Shown here piece by piece: positions 1 through 9,462 of a DNA stretch of 64,000 nucleotides. This stretch comes from CAWAVN01 sp963844315 (GTDB taxonomy: Bacteria > Planctomycetota > Planctomycetia > Planctomycetales > Planctomycetaceae). The translations under genes and the position numbers were made by a program. The DNA lies in the NCBI GenBank assembly GCA_963844315.1, contig CAWJOC010000003.1:68461-132460 (forward strand), given 5' to 3'. Every line of letters starts with the position of its first letter. The first letter of the stretch is position 1. Under the pieces are notes generated by a model. It was not told where the DNA came from and searched no databases. It saw only the letters and a program-made list of their open reading frames with translations.

Positions 1-489
1 GGTTTGTTGGAAGAAATTGTCCGCAAACATCCCAACACGCAAGCGGCGGCCGATGCCAGGGCGCTGTTGGACCACTTGAAATCCCACAACGAATTCCTCG
101 CGAGCCACAAATTGCACGAGGCGCTTAAATCTTCGGTGATTTTTGACCAGCGATGGCGCAGACTCAAGGAGATCGAACGCCATTACCCCGGCACCCAGGC
201 GGCGATGGAAGCCAAGCGGATGTTTGAAGAGCACCTGGCCCATGTCCCGCCCGTGGCGATTGCCAACCCGACGGATCAGAAAGTCGAGTTGACAGTGGAT
301 GTCCCTTACTCCCGGTTGAAGAACGTGGATTTGAAGCCGGGGCAATCGGAAAGCCATTCCTCGGCGTTTCCGCTCGTGGTCCGCGTCAACATCGGCGCTG
401 ACCAATGGACCGTGTACCGCGCGCTGCCGGGCCAGGCTTATTATCTGCAAACCACCAATGGCATCCCGGTCCTCTATTGCTCGCCGTAA
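1..489 (+). CDS. Hypothetical helical-repeat (TPR-like) protein, 5' partial
   Basis: The reading frame is open from the first base, so the true start probably lies upstream. The N-terminal part has two helical units with the spacing of tetratricopeptide or YfiO-like repeats (HPNTQAAADA and HYPGTQAAMEA). The last 80 residues look like a small beta domain (PVAIANPTDQKVELTVDVPY) of unknown function. It is followed closely by the debranching enzyme gene on the same strand. I do not recognise a family, and no function is assigned. Confidence 0.6.
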   Translation, partial: GLLEEIVRKHPNTQAAADARALLDHLKSHNEFLASHKLHEALKSSVIFDQRWRRLKEIERHYPGTQAAMEAKRMFEEHLAHVPPVAIANPTDQKVELTVDVPYSRLKNVDLKPGQSESHSSAFPLVVRVNIGADQWTVYRALPGQAYYLQTTNGIPVLYCSP

Positions 490-567
490 TTCGTTCCGTT
501 AGTGGCTTTTCAAAACCTCTGCTTAGGGTTAGAGTGTCAAAACGCAGACACGAAAGGCCCTTCGGTT

Positions 568-2499
568 GTGACATCGTTTAATGAAACCGCGGAATGGTTG
601 GAAACGAACGGGCTGCAAGGGTTTGCTTCGGGGACCGTCTCCGGGCGGAGGACGAGGCGGTATCATGGGCTGCTTTTGGTCAGCACGCCCACCGGGCGGA
701 TGATGCTGGTCAACAGCGTCGATGTCTGGCTCGAAACGCCCGGCGGCACGTTCGGGCTGTCGACGCAGGTTTTTCCCAATGGCATTCTGGAACCGCGTGG
801 CGAAGAGCACATCACGAGCTTTGAGTCCACGCCTTGGCCCAAGTGGCGGTTCGAAACTCCAAGCGGGCACGCCATCGAGCAGGAATGCCTGATGCCCCAT
901 GAGGAGTCCGCCGTGGTGCTCCGCTGGCGAATGCTTGCGGGCGATGGCCCGGTCAAGCTGCACGTCAAACCGTTTCTCTCCGGCAGGGATTACCATGCCC
1001 TGCACCGCCGGAACCCGGCCTTTCGATTTGACTCCACGATTCTGGGAGAGTGCATCCTCTGGCAACCCTACTGTCTTCTGCCGAAGATTCTCGCCCGCTC
1101 CAACGGCGACTTTGATGAGCGCAACGAGTGGTACGAAAACTTCTTTTATGCCGAAGAATCCGAGCGCGGCTTGGACACCTTGGAAGATCTCGCCGTGCCG
1201 GGCGAGTTTCATTTTGATTTGTCTGCCCGCGAGGCGTGTTTGATCTTCGCGGCGGACGTGGGAGATTCCGTTTCCCATGTTCAAGTCACCAAGCTTAGCG
1301 TTGGTCTTGGCCGAATGATGGACGGACCAAGAATCGATCCGAAGGAAATCCTTGGGGACGCCGCTCGAAATGGCGGCGGATCAATACCTGGTCCGGCGGG
1401 GTAATGCGCGGACGATCATCGCCGGTTATCCGTGGTTCACCGATTGGGGGCGGGATACGTTCATCGCGCTTCGGGGGCTTTGCCTGGCGACGGGGCGGTT
1501 GGATGTTGCGGAGGAAATATTGTGCTCCTGGGCGGGCACAGTTTCCGAAGGCATGCTGCCCAACCGTTTTCCCGATCACGGCCAACTGCCCGAATACAAC
1601 TCCGTCGATGCCTCGCTGTGGTACGTGGTCGCGGTCGGCGAATTCGTGGAGGAATGCCAGCGGCAAGGTTATTCCCTTTCTACTCAAACCCGAGCCACCT
1701 TGAAGGAGGCCATTTCGCGGATCCTGAATGGTTATCGGTCTGGCACGCGGTACAACATCCGCATGGATCAAGATGGCCTCATCGCCGCCGGTGTTCCGGG
1801 CGTGCAACTCACCTGGATGGATGCCAAAGTCGGCGATTGGGTGGTGACGCCCCGCATCGGCAAGCCGGTGGAAATCCAGGCCCTGTGGATCAACGCCCTT
1901 GCGGTGGGATACGATTTGATTGCCGACGGGGAAACGCTTTACGAGCGGGCCATGGACTCGTTCCGCAAAAAGTTTTGGAACAAAGATCGAAACTGTCTGT
2001 TCGATGTGATCGACTGCGACCATCAGCCGGGGATGATGGATAGCTTCGATCCGGCCCAACCAGATTTTCGCCGTGGGCGGGCTTCCGCAAAGTCTTTTGG
2101 ACGGCGACCGAGCCAAACAGGTGGTGGAGACCGTGGAACAGCATCTTTACACGCCCTTGGGTCTGCGGTCGCTTTCGCCGGAGGATGCCCTCTATCGCGG
2201 CAAATACACAGGCGGCGTCTGGGACCGGGATGGAGCCTATCATCAAGGCACGGTCTGGGGCTGGCTGATTGGGCCATTCGTCGAGGCTTGGGTCAATGTC
2301 CGAGGCAACACGCCGGCCGTCCGCAAAAATGCCCGGCAAAAATTCCTGAAACCCCTCGCCTGCGCATCTGCAAACGGCGGGGCTGAATCACTCTCGGAAA
2401 TCGCCGACGGCAACCCGCCCCACACGCCGCGGCTGCCCATTTCAGGCGTGGTCATTGGCCGAATATCTCAGGCTCGACCGAAAAGTGCTCGCCCCGTAA
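568..2499 (+). CDS. Glycogen debranching enzyme (amylo-alpha-1,6-glucosidase type), frameshifted
   Basis: Likely hydrolyses alpha-1,6 branches of glycogen in the cytoplasm. The N-terminal domain shows EWLETNGLQGFASGTVSG and TRRYHGLL. The catalytic (alpha/alpha)6 part shows AGYPWFTDWGRDTFIAL, SIRPNQIFAV, GVWDRDGAYHQGTVW and, after the last break, RGCPFQAWSLAEYLR. The reading frame breaks at about 1265-1330, 2044 (one extra T restores SIRPNQ) and 2428. About 640 residues once repaired, normal for this family. The start is taken as GTG 568, directly before the conserved N terminus; an upstream GTG at 502 is also in frame. The stop lies inside the end of the opposing Rieske frame. The breaks look like sequence errors, not decay, since every motif survives. 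Confidence 0.85.
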
Positions 2500-3727
2500 A
2501 AGGTGGCACAGAATTCTTGTCTGTGCGGCGTGGTGAATCGAAGGCCACGCCCTTCGCAAAGCCTCAGGGCGTGCCACACCTTCGGATTTACTTGGCCCTC
2601 GCCGAGCTCTTCCACAGGGGAAATGGTCATGTCGTGGATGTATTGCTGGAAATGGTAGCAGCGCTCTTCCTGCGCGGAGACCACACCCTCAGAGGCATGC
2701 CGGGGCGAACTTAATCCCTTTTGCATCCACTGGACCGCTTGGGCATCCTCCGCGACGACTTTGGGAAAGAAGCGTTTGGCCCACAGCGAAAGGAACCGCC
2801 GGGCGAGACGCGACCTCAAGGAGCCTGGGTTCTCGTAGCAGAAGAATTTATAGAGGAACCGCGACCGCGTGGGCGTCAAAGGCAGCGTCATTTCCATCGA
2901 GCGGAACAGCCGCATTTTCGTGAACATGAGGTGCGGGTAGCGGAAATAGTTGCGATAGACCCGGTCTTGTTCCTGCCCGGCCAGGCGGTGCATCAAGCGG
3001 TCGAGCCGTTCTTCGATCTTGGAATTGGCCTGGGTTTCCGTAACGAGATACACGCTCCACTCCGGCTCCAATTCGTGGATCACATCCTCGGCGGGCGGCG
3101 TCTTGCCGAACGTTGCCTTGTGGACCATATCCACATGGTAGCTCTCCACCGCGTTTTCCATCCGGCACTTCCAGTTGGCGTCGGCTTCGAAATCCAGCGC
3201 AAGAATCAGCCGAAAGTTCGCGGGAAAAAGTTCCTCCAAATACCCGCTCGCCGGTCCCAACCATTCCCTAAGCGGCGGGGCCTTATGATCGAGGGTGATG
3301 AAAACCAATTGCCCGACGGTTTCCGTGCGAATCTGCGTGAGGGAGAGCGCTCCCTTGGTCATGGGCTTAAAGCTGCGGGCATCGGGAATGAGGCGCGTGT
3401 GCCCGTCCCGGTCGAATTCCCAACCGTGATACTGGCATGCAAATGCGGCTCACAATGGCCTTTGGTCGCACAAGAAAGTTGCGAAAACCGATGCGGGCAG
3501 ACGTTCAAAAACGCCTGATATTCACCCCCGCTTCGCCACAGGATCACCGGATGATTGAGGATGGTCGTGGTGAGAAAATCACCATCCTTAGGCAATTCCG
3601 CGAAGCTTCCCGCCAGATGCCACGCCGGTTTAAAGAGCACCTCGATTTCGCGGTCCAACTGCTCCTGGCTGGTGTAAGCCCAGGGCGAAAGTACGTGGGG
3701 TAGATGCGTGTCGTGCAGAAACATCAT
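2442..3727 (-). CDS. Rieske [2Fe-2S] ring-hydroxylating oxygenase alpha-subunit-like protein, frameshifted
   Basis: A Rieske non-heme iron oxygenase. The Rieske motif starts with CPHRF and continues, after repairing a lost T near 3437, as CQYHGWEF. The catalytic domain carries ENAVESYHVDMVH, which matches the His-containing mononuclear iron site. The substrate cannot be read from the sequence. The start is one of two adjacent ATGs (3727/3724); a strong AAGGAGG lies further upstream, so it is uncertain. The last 40-50 codons run through palindromic repeats (VWHALRLCEGRGL is translated repeat) and overlap the end of the debranching gene. The native C terminus is therefore doubtful. Confidence 0.78.
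2502..2580. repeat. Degenerate C-family and single B-family palindromes
   Basis: Two palindromic units lie next to the debranching-enzyme stop. The first (2502-2530) is a worn copy of the GGCACAGACA...TGTCTGTGC repeat. The second (2545-2580) is one arm of the B family, itself a hairpin with CACGCCC and GGGCGTG ends. Both are read through by the C-terminal end of the Rieske frame on the other strand. Confidence 0.7.
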
Positions 3728-3792
3728 TCGATCCGAACAAACAAAACCTCCGCCGAGGATGACCGTTTCACCTCCTTGTTCACAGAGCAACA

Positions 3793-4478
3793 TCAAACCA
3801 GTGCAATGCAAGGCGAGAGAACCATTGCGCCGGATTTCACTATAAAAGTTTGACCAGGCCCAAGTCCAGATCTTACGAAACGAATTCCCGAAGCGAACTG
3901 GTTGAGATAAGGCAACTGTCTCGCGGTTTGGCGAATGGCCGGTTCGCCTTCCAGAAGTTGGGCCAGAAAATCGAATTGCCCCGTGGTCAAGGCTTTGCGG
4001 CGCTTTCGGGCATGTGGACCTTGATGCGATCCTGGCCCCAATGGACTGTCATTTCCAGAAGATCGACCACAATGGGCATGGAAGGGTCAGCTTTGATGGC
4101 CGCGACCAGTTTTTCCAAGTCGGCCCGCGAAGCAGTGACATCGGGAATGCCCAAGCTGGTGCAATTGCCGAAGAAGATCTCCGCGAACGATTCCGCGATG
4201 ACCGCTTGGATGCCCCACCGCATCAAGGCTTGCGGAGCGTGCTCCCGTGAAGATCCGCAGCCGAAATTCCGCCCCGCGATCAGAATGGACGCCTTCGCAA
4301 AGCGGGGGTCATTGAAGGAATGCTTGGGATCCTGCTGGCGGTCATCCTCGAAGGCGTGCACGCCAATGCCTTCAAACGTTACGCAGCGCAAGTAACGGGC
4401 GGGAATGATCCGGTCGGTGTCGATGTCGTCCAAGAGAAGCGGAATGCCGGTGCCGGTGATCTGATCGATTTTTGTCAT
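3793..4478 (-). CDS. leuD: 3-isopropylmalate dehydratase small subunit, frameshifted
   Basis: Small (swivel) subunit of isopropylmalate isomerase, leucine biosynthesis; it pairs with LeuC encoded just upstream on the same strand. The N terminus shows DDIDTDRIIPARYL and the substrate-loop motif GRNFGCGSSREHAP. A frameshift near 4007 (one C missing, GCCCGC to GCCGC) splits the frame. After repair it continues as ESARKALTTGQFDFLAQLLEG, the usual C-terminal region. About 228 codons, slightly long, so the exact stop may also be affected. It is 86 bases downstream of leuC and probably co-transcribed. Confidence 0.88.
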
Positions 4479-4504
4479 TGGAAATGGGTCCTTTGATATT
4501 TGTC

Positions 4505-4592
4505 AGTTGCAGTGCTCAGTTTTCAAGGGGAGCGCAGGAACGTCTGGATTTCACTGCCCTCTGCCTACCGCATACTGCTTACTGCTTCCATG
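4505..4592. repeat. I-family repeat (GCAGTA-type) at the leuC 3' end
   Basis: Contains CAGTGCTCAGT and, at 4554-4590, a run of CTGCCTACCGCATACTGC type with tandem TACTGC words. The same words occur as a full inverted pair at 43474-43548. Here the repeat supplies the last codons and the stop of leuC. Confidence 0.6.
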
Positions 4593-5993
4593 AGTTCCCT
4601 GACGTCGGTGACGTGGCCGGTGACGGCGGCGGCGGCGACCATCGCGGGACTCATTAGCAGTGTTCTGCCCGTGGGGCTTCCTTGTCGGCCTTTGAAATTG
4701 CGGTTACTGGAAGATGCGCAGATTTCGCGGCCCACGAGTTTGTCCGGGTTCATGGCCAGGCACATCGAACAGCCCGCCCCGCGCCAATCGAAACCCGCTT
4801 CGATGAAGATCTTATGCAAGCCCTCGGCTTCCGCTTGCTTGAGGACTTGCTGCGATCCCGGCACGACGAACGTGCGGATGCCGGGGGCGACATGGCGGCC
4901 GCGAACGACTTCCGCCGCCTCGCGGAGATCCGACAAACGGGAGTTCGTGCAGGAGCCGATAAAGGCCACGTTGATCGGGATGCCTTGCACGGGCTGGTTG
5001 GGTTTCAGTTCCATGAACTCCAGAGCCTCGGCCGCACCGGCCTGATCTTCCGCCGGGAAAGATTCCGGGGCGGGAATGACTTCCGTGATGCCCACCGACT
5101 GGCCGGGGTTGATGCCCCAGGTCACGGTCGGCTCGATGTCCGCCGCATCAATCGTGACGACATCATCGAACTCGGCCTTGGGACCGGAGGCCAGACTCAA
5201 CCACCACTTGGCGGCCCGTTCGAATTCCTGCGCCTTGGGGGGCCAAGGGCCGGACCCTCAAATAATCCACCGTGGTCTTATCGGGATTGACGTAGCCGCA
5301 GCGGGCGCCGCCTTCGATGCTCATGTTGCAGACGGTCATGCGTTCTTCCATCGTCATGCGGTCGAAGACTTCCCCGGCGTATTCGTAGGCATAACCAATG
5401 CCGCCCTTGACGCCCAACACCCGGATGATGTGGAGGGTGACATCTTTGGCATAAACGCCGGGCCGAAGCTCGCCATTGACTTCAATCCGCCGGACTTTGG
5501 GCCGCTCCAAAGCCAAAGTTTGCGTGGCAAGAACATAAGCCACCTGGCTCGTGCCGATGCCCAAGGAAATGTTCCCGAAGGCTCCGTGCGTCGAGGTATG
5601 GCTGTCGCCGCAAACCAAAGTGATGCCCGGCTGCGTCAAGCCCAACTCCGGCCCGACAACGTGTACGATGCCTTGCCGATTGTCGCCCAGGTTCAACAGC
5701 TCGATCCCAAACTCCTGGCAGTTTTTTTCGATGGCCGACATCATTTCCTCGGCCAGGGAATCGGCGAATGGGCGGGCCTGATTGTCGGTGGGAATGATAT
5801 GGTCCACCGTCGCCAGGGTGCGCTCGGGATACATCACTTTGAGGCCCCGGTCGCGAAGCATTTCAAATGCCTGCGGGCTGGTGACTTCATGGATGAGATG
5901 CCTGCCGATGAACAATTGGGTTTGGCCGGAAGCCAATTCCCGCACGGTGTGCAGGTCCCAGATTTTGTTGAACAGATTTCGTGTGTCGCTCAT
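4565..5993 (-). CDS. leuC: 3-isopropylmalate dehydratase large subunit, frameshifted
   Basis: Large, [4Fe-4S]-binding subunit of isopropylmalate isomerase (2- to 3-isopropylmalate). Cluster cysteines are visible in VCGDSHTSTHGA (region), IGSCTNSR and GAGCSMCLAMN. The start is ATG 5993, giving MSDTRNLFNKIWDLH, typical of the family. The frame breaks near 5235 (GCAGAATTC read as GCAGGAATTC). Repaired length is about 476 residues, as expected. The final codons EAVSSMR and the TAG stop are formed by a copy of the short GCAGTA-type repeat. The leuC-leuD order suggests one operon. Confidence 0.9.
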
Positions 5994-6002
5994 GGGGGAA
6001 TA

Positions 6003-6390
6003 ACGGGGTTCGAGCCTTGGAGGGAAAGATTTTTGGTGCAGTTGGGTGGCACGCCCTGAGGCTTTGCGAAGGGTGTGGTGAGCGCGAAGACCACGCCCTT
6101 CGCAAAGCCTCAGGGCGTGCCACCCGGTCGGGGTTGCCTGGAAGAGAGCGCCAGGCACCGGATGGTTTATCTTATCGCTACAATCCCTCGCCCGGCAAGC
6201 GGGGGAAGGTTCAAATGCCTCCGGGCCAGTGGTGTTTTGACCAGAGAATTGGCATAATTCGGCTGACCCAAACGGAAATCCGCATTTTTGCCTGCGATGC
6301 CACCCGTGATGTCCGGTTCGTGTTTCTTGGAATGTACAGTTCGAGAGTTCCCTCCTCTCCTGATTTGAGTTGATATTGCAAGGAGTTCTC
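6003..6390. other. Divergent intergenic region between leuC and the winged-helix gene
   Basis: Holds the divergent promoters for leuC (minus) and the 6391 operon (plus), which I could not place reliably, and one complete B-family inverted repeat at 6045-6125. Nothing else was recognised. Confidence 0.5.
6045..6125. repeat. B-family inverted repeat, full pair
   Basis: Two arms of about 35 bases, nearly perfect complements, separated by about 10 bases (GAGCGCGAAG). Each arm is itself a hairpin with CACGCCC and GGGCGTG ends around TTCGCAAAGCCTCA. This is the two-palindrome architecture of REPIN elements. Other copies or parts: 2545, 11525, 22252, 36698. Confidence 0.8.
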
Positions 6391-7326
6391 ATGTCCTCTG
6401 TGACGGCCACCGACGAGTTTCGGGACATTCTCACTCGGACCCTGGAAGAGGCCAAAGAGCCGCTGTCCGCCAGCCAGGTCCGCACATTGCTCAGCGGGCC
6501 GGCCAAAAAGCCCAAGGACGAAGTGGAAGCCGCCTTGGAGGAGATGGCCCAAGTGGGGGAGGCCCATCGGTATCCCAAGTTCCGGGGCAGTTATCGCTAC
6601 TGGTCTAAACCGCTCGCGGAATATATCGACCATGAAATCCTCCGGGCACTCGCCGACCAACCGCAGACCAAAAGCGAGGTTCGCGGCAAGCTAAAATCCC
6701 GTTTGAAGGATGTCAAACCCGAGGAAATCAGCAAGCACATTGAGGATCTCGCCCGGCAAGGCCAACTGCAAAAATGGCCCTCCGCGGTCGGTGGGCGGAC
6801 TGCCTTCTATTGTGCCCGAAAGGTCGAGGCGGATTTTTACGTTGAACATGCCTTGGGCAAAGTGATTGAGAAGCTCAAGATCGAAGGTGTTGGAAAAGCC
6901 GACCTGAGAAATATGGCTCAAAACATCACCGCCCGCTGGAGTGATGCGAAAGAGCCGGAGGCAGTTTCTCCTTCTCCCGAAGCGGTGGTCGAGGTTCCCG
7001 AAGTTATTGCGGTCATTGAACCAGTCGAAACCGCCGTCGAGGCTTCGCTGGAAGACCTGATTCTGGAACGCATGAGCGTCGTGGAGCCTCGCGCCGAGGA
7101 AGGGGCGCTGGTTTCCATCATGGAACTGCGAAACAACTTGGAATTCCAGCAAATTCCCAAGCGGCATTTCGACGAAGCAATCCTGAAACTCCGGCGGCAA
7201 TGGCGGGTGAGTTTAGCGGAGCATCCCCATGTGGCTTCACTCACTTCTGAGGAACTGGAAAACCTCGTCCATGACGGCGAGGGACGTTATTTCAACGGCA
7301 TCGCAATTCGAAGGGCCACCCCATGA
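6391..7326 (+). CDS. Tandem winged-helix-like protein, first gene of the nuclease-translocase operon
   Basis: 311 residues, mostly charged and helical, no signal or membrane segment. The pattern suggests two or more winged-helix-like units: roughly residues 10-70 (SASQVRTLLSGPAKKPKDEV), 75-140 (TKSEVRGKLKSRLKDV then GGRTAFYCARK) and 230-290 (VSIMELRNNLEFQQIPKRHF). An acidic, proline-containing linker (about 195-225) separates the last unit. A DNA-binding or adaptor role is my inference. The start ATG follows AAGGAG at 7 bases. Its stop overlaps the next ATG (ATGA), so the two genes are translationally coupled. No family is recognised. Confidence 0.7.
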   Translation: MSSVTATDEFRDILTRTLEEAKEPLSASQVRTLLSGPAKKPKDEVEAALEEMAQVGEAHRYPKFRGSYRYWSKPLAEYIDHEILRALADQPQTKSEVRGKLKSRLKDVKPEEISKHIEDLARQGQLQKWPSAVGGRTAFYCARKVEADFYVEHALGKVIEKLKIEGVGKADLRNMAQNITARWSDAKEPEAVSPSPEAVVEVPEVIAVIEPVETAVEASLEDLILERMSVVEPRAEEGALVSIMELRNNLEFQQIPKRHFDEAILKLRRQWRVSLAEHPHVASLTSEELENLVHDGEGRYFNGIAIRRATP

Positions 7327-9238
7327 ACCCCAAAGGCCCCAATCCGTTTCAGGGCAACATGGTCGCCGACGCCTGGGAAACCGGGGTGGATGTCGGCGAC
7401 ATTCACAAGCAGGATTTCGAATTGTGCCTGCGGGCGGTGGATTTCGTCCGAGAGGGCAAACACACAACTTCGGTCCTGGTCCACGGAGAGCCGGGCGCGG
7501 GGAAAACCCACCTGCTCAGCCGGGTGGCGCGGACATTTGGTGGGGACAGGCGAAACGGCTTCCGAGTCGCTGGGCCAATGCCTGGTCTACGTGTATCTCA
7601 GGTCATCGGCGGGTCGGCTTTGGCGGAGCTTTCGCCGACGCTTCGTGGAGGAATTGCTAAGGCCCACGCTCACCGACGGGCGGTGCCAATGGGAATGGCT
7701 GCTCCGAAACCGCCTGGCCAGTGCAAGGCAGGCGGACGGGGATCTCGACGAGTGGTGGGAATTCTTTCTCGATGAGGAAAACCTCGAGGGCCTCTTGGAC
7801 ACTTTGGACGAGCTGCTCGACCACAACGAACTCGCGAAAGTTTTGGCCGCCTGGCTCCGAAAGCGCGACCGGCGGATGGCCCGGGCTTGGCTCCGGGGCG
7901 ATGGCATCTCCGAAGCCGAACGCAAAGCCTTGGGGCTGGCCGGTGAGGAGCCGGAGGATCCGGAAACCGAAGCCAAGCAGGTTGTCATCGCCCTATGCCG
8001 CCTCGCCAGTGCCGAAGACGCCTTTGGTGTTTTGTTTCGATCAGATTGAAGCCTTGGAAATGGATCCCGGCGACAACACGGGACTGTTTCAGTTTGGGCA
8101 GATGGCCCGTGAACTGAAGATCGAGACCCAAAACACCGTGCTCATCACTTGCGTCCAAACGCAATTCCTCGACCGGCTCAAGACGGCGTTGAGCCAATGG
8201 GCTTACGATAGTCTCAGGGAATTTGGGATGTGTTTTCTCCATCCCTTGACGCTGCCTCAAGCCCGCCGATTGATGGAAGCCCGCCTCGCGGCTTTGCGAC
8301 TTGAACAGAGAAACGGATCGCCGCAATTCTCCCTCACCGACCAGCAACTGGGCCGAATTGTCGGCCAAGGCTGTACTCCGCGAAGGCTTCTGGCGGAACT
8401 GGCCCGGCTTTATGACGGGCAAACCCCTGAACCGGAAAAGTCGCCGGTCGATTTTCTCCGGGACCAATGGGACCGGCTCGAAGAGCAAGCCGAAAAAAGC
8501 CACGACCCGGCGGAGCTTCCCGACATCCTTTCCGCTGCCTTGCCCACGCTTTTGCAATTGGCCGGCGGCTGCAAAATGGAAACGGCTAGCGGCCAAAAAG
8601 ACATCGAGTTCAGCCTCGTCCATCCCGATGGAAAGATCGGCGTTTCGCTTTGCACCCAACCCCATTTGACGAGCCTTGCGGCCCGGCTTCGGCATCTCTT
8701 GGAGATCCTGCGAACGGACAACCCGTGGCAAAAGCTGATCCTGTTTCGGCATCCGCACATGCCGGTGGGCAAGCCGGGGCAAAAGAGCAAAGAGCGTTGG
8801 GATGAACTTCAAAAACACGGGGCGGAGGCGGTCTATCCGCCGCTCAAAACCATCGCCGCGCTTCAAGCGCCTCGCGAGCTTTTGGCGACGGCGAAGGCGG
8901 GGGACTTGAGTTTCTCAGGGGCGGCGATTCCGCTCAAGACCGTGGAGGATTGGCTCATCCAGGAATTGCCCGATTCCCTCCGCGAACTGGTGGAGACCAT
9001 CATCCGTCCGCCTGCGGTCGAAGCGGGCTTCGAGCTTCCCTGGGACACGCTGTCGGGGGTGCTCTCGGAAGAGTGCATTTTGCCCTTGGAGGACGCCGCC
9101 CGGCGGGCCGGTTGCTCGCCGGAGACTTTGCGGACGTTCTGCGAACAGCATCCCGAACACGTCGGTTTCATCCCCAACGGCGACGCCGGAAAGCCCGCGA
9201 TCATTTACCGATTGGAAGCCTCGGCGGAGATTGGGTAG
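7323..9238 (+). CDS. P-loop ATPase, second gene of the nuclease-translocase operon, frameshifted
   Basis: About 638 residues once repaired. Walker A is HGEPGAGKTHLL near residue 55, and a Walker B-like strand LVFCFDQIEAL lies near residue 235, followed by NTVLITCVQTQFL (sensor-like). After that come helical regions and a C-terminal domain with LEDAARRAGCSPETLRTF, which could be a helix-turn-helix. Frame breaks at about 7545 (GGG read as GGGG) and about 8015 (one extra C). It resembles AAA/STAND-type ATPases that accompany DNA-processing or defence modules, but I cannot name the family. ATGA overlap with the upstream gene. No membrane segments. Confidence 0.72.
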
Positions 9239-9283
9239 GTAATGTCGATCCGAAAACTCGTGTCGCGTCAAACTTCGAATGAC

Positions 9284-9356
9284 GTGTGCCACGGCTCTGT
9301 GAGCCGTGCGAATTGCGTTGCGTGTTCGAAGCACGGCTCACAGAGCCGTGGCACAC
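9284..9356. repeat. D-family inverted repeat
   Basis: Two arms, each containing the hairpin CACGGCTC-TGT-GAGCCGTG, facing each other across about 20 bases. Perfectly complementary over more than 20 bases. A second copy is at 30351-30427. It sits in the gap between the ATPase and nuclease-translocase genes of one operon. Confidence 0.85.
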
Positions 9357-9386
9357 AACCTGTCAATCGAAGATGGATGGAACACC

Positions 9387-9442
9387 AACCCGAAGTGCGA
9401 GGGAGACCGAAAAGCATTCCCTCGCTTGCGCTTCGGGCTAAT
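9387..9442. repeat. E-family inverted repeat
   Basis: Arms AACCCGAAGTGCGAGGGA and TCCCTCGCTTGCGCTTCGGG around a loop of about 16 bases. Same family as 38225-38287. It is only about 30 bases after the D-family element and 20 bases before the nuclease-translocase start. Confidence 0.7.
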
Positions 9443-9462
9443 GAGCAGAAAGAGGGCCAAGG

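Noticed and set aside
7985..8866. A 293-codon minus-strand frame
   Set aside because: Shadow of the operon ATPase; no start signal and no family features.
9284..9442. Palindromes as insertion sequence ends
   Set aside because: No transposase frame lies between or next to them; the elements are under 160 bases.
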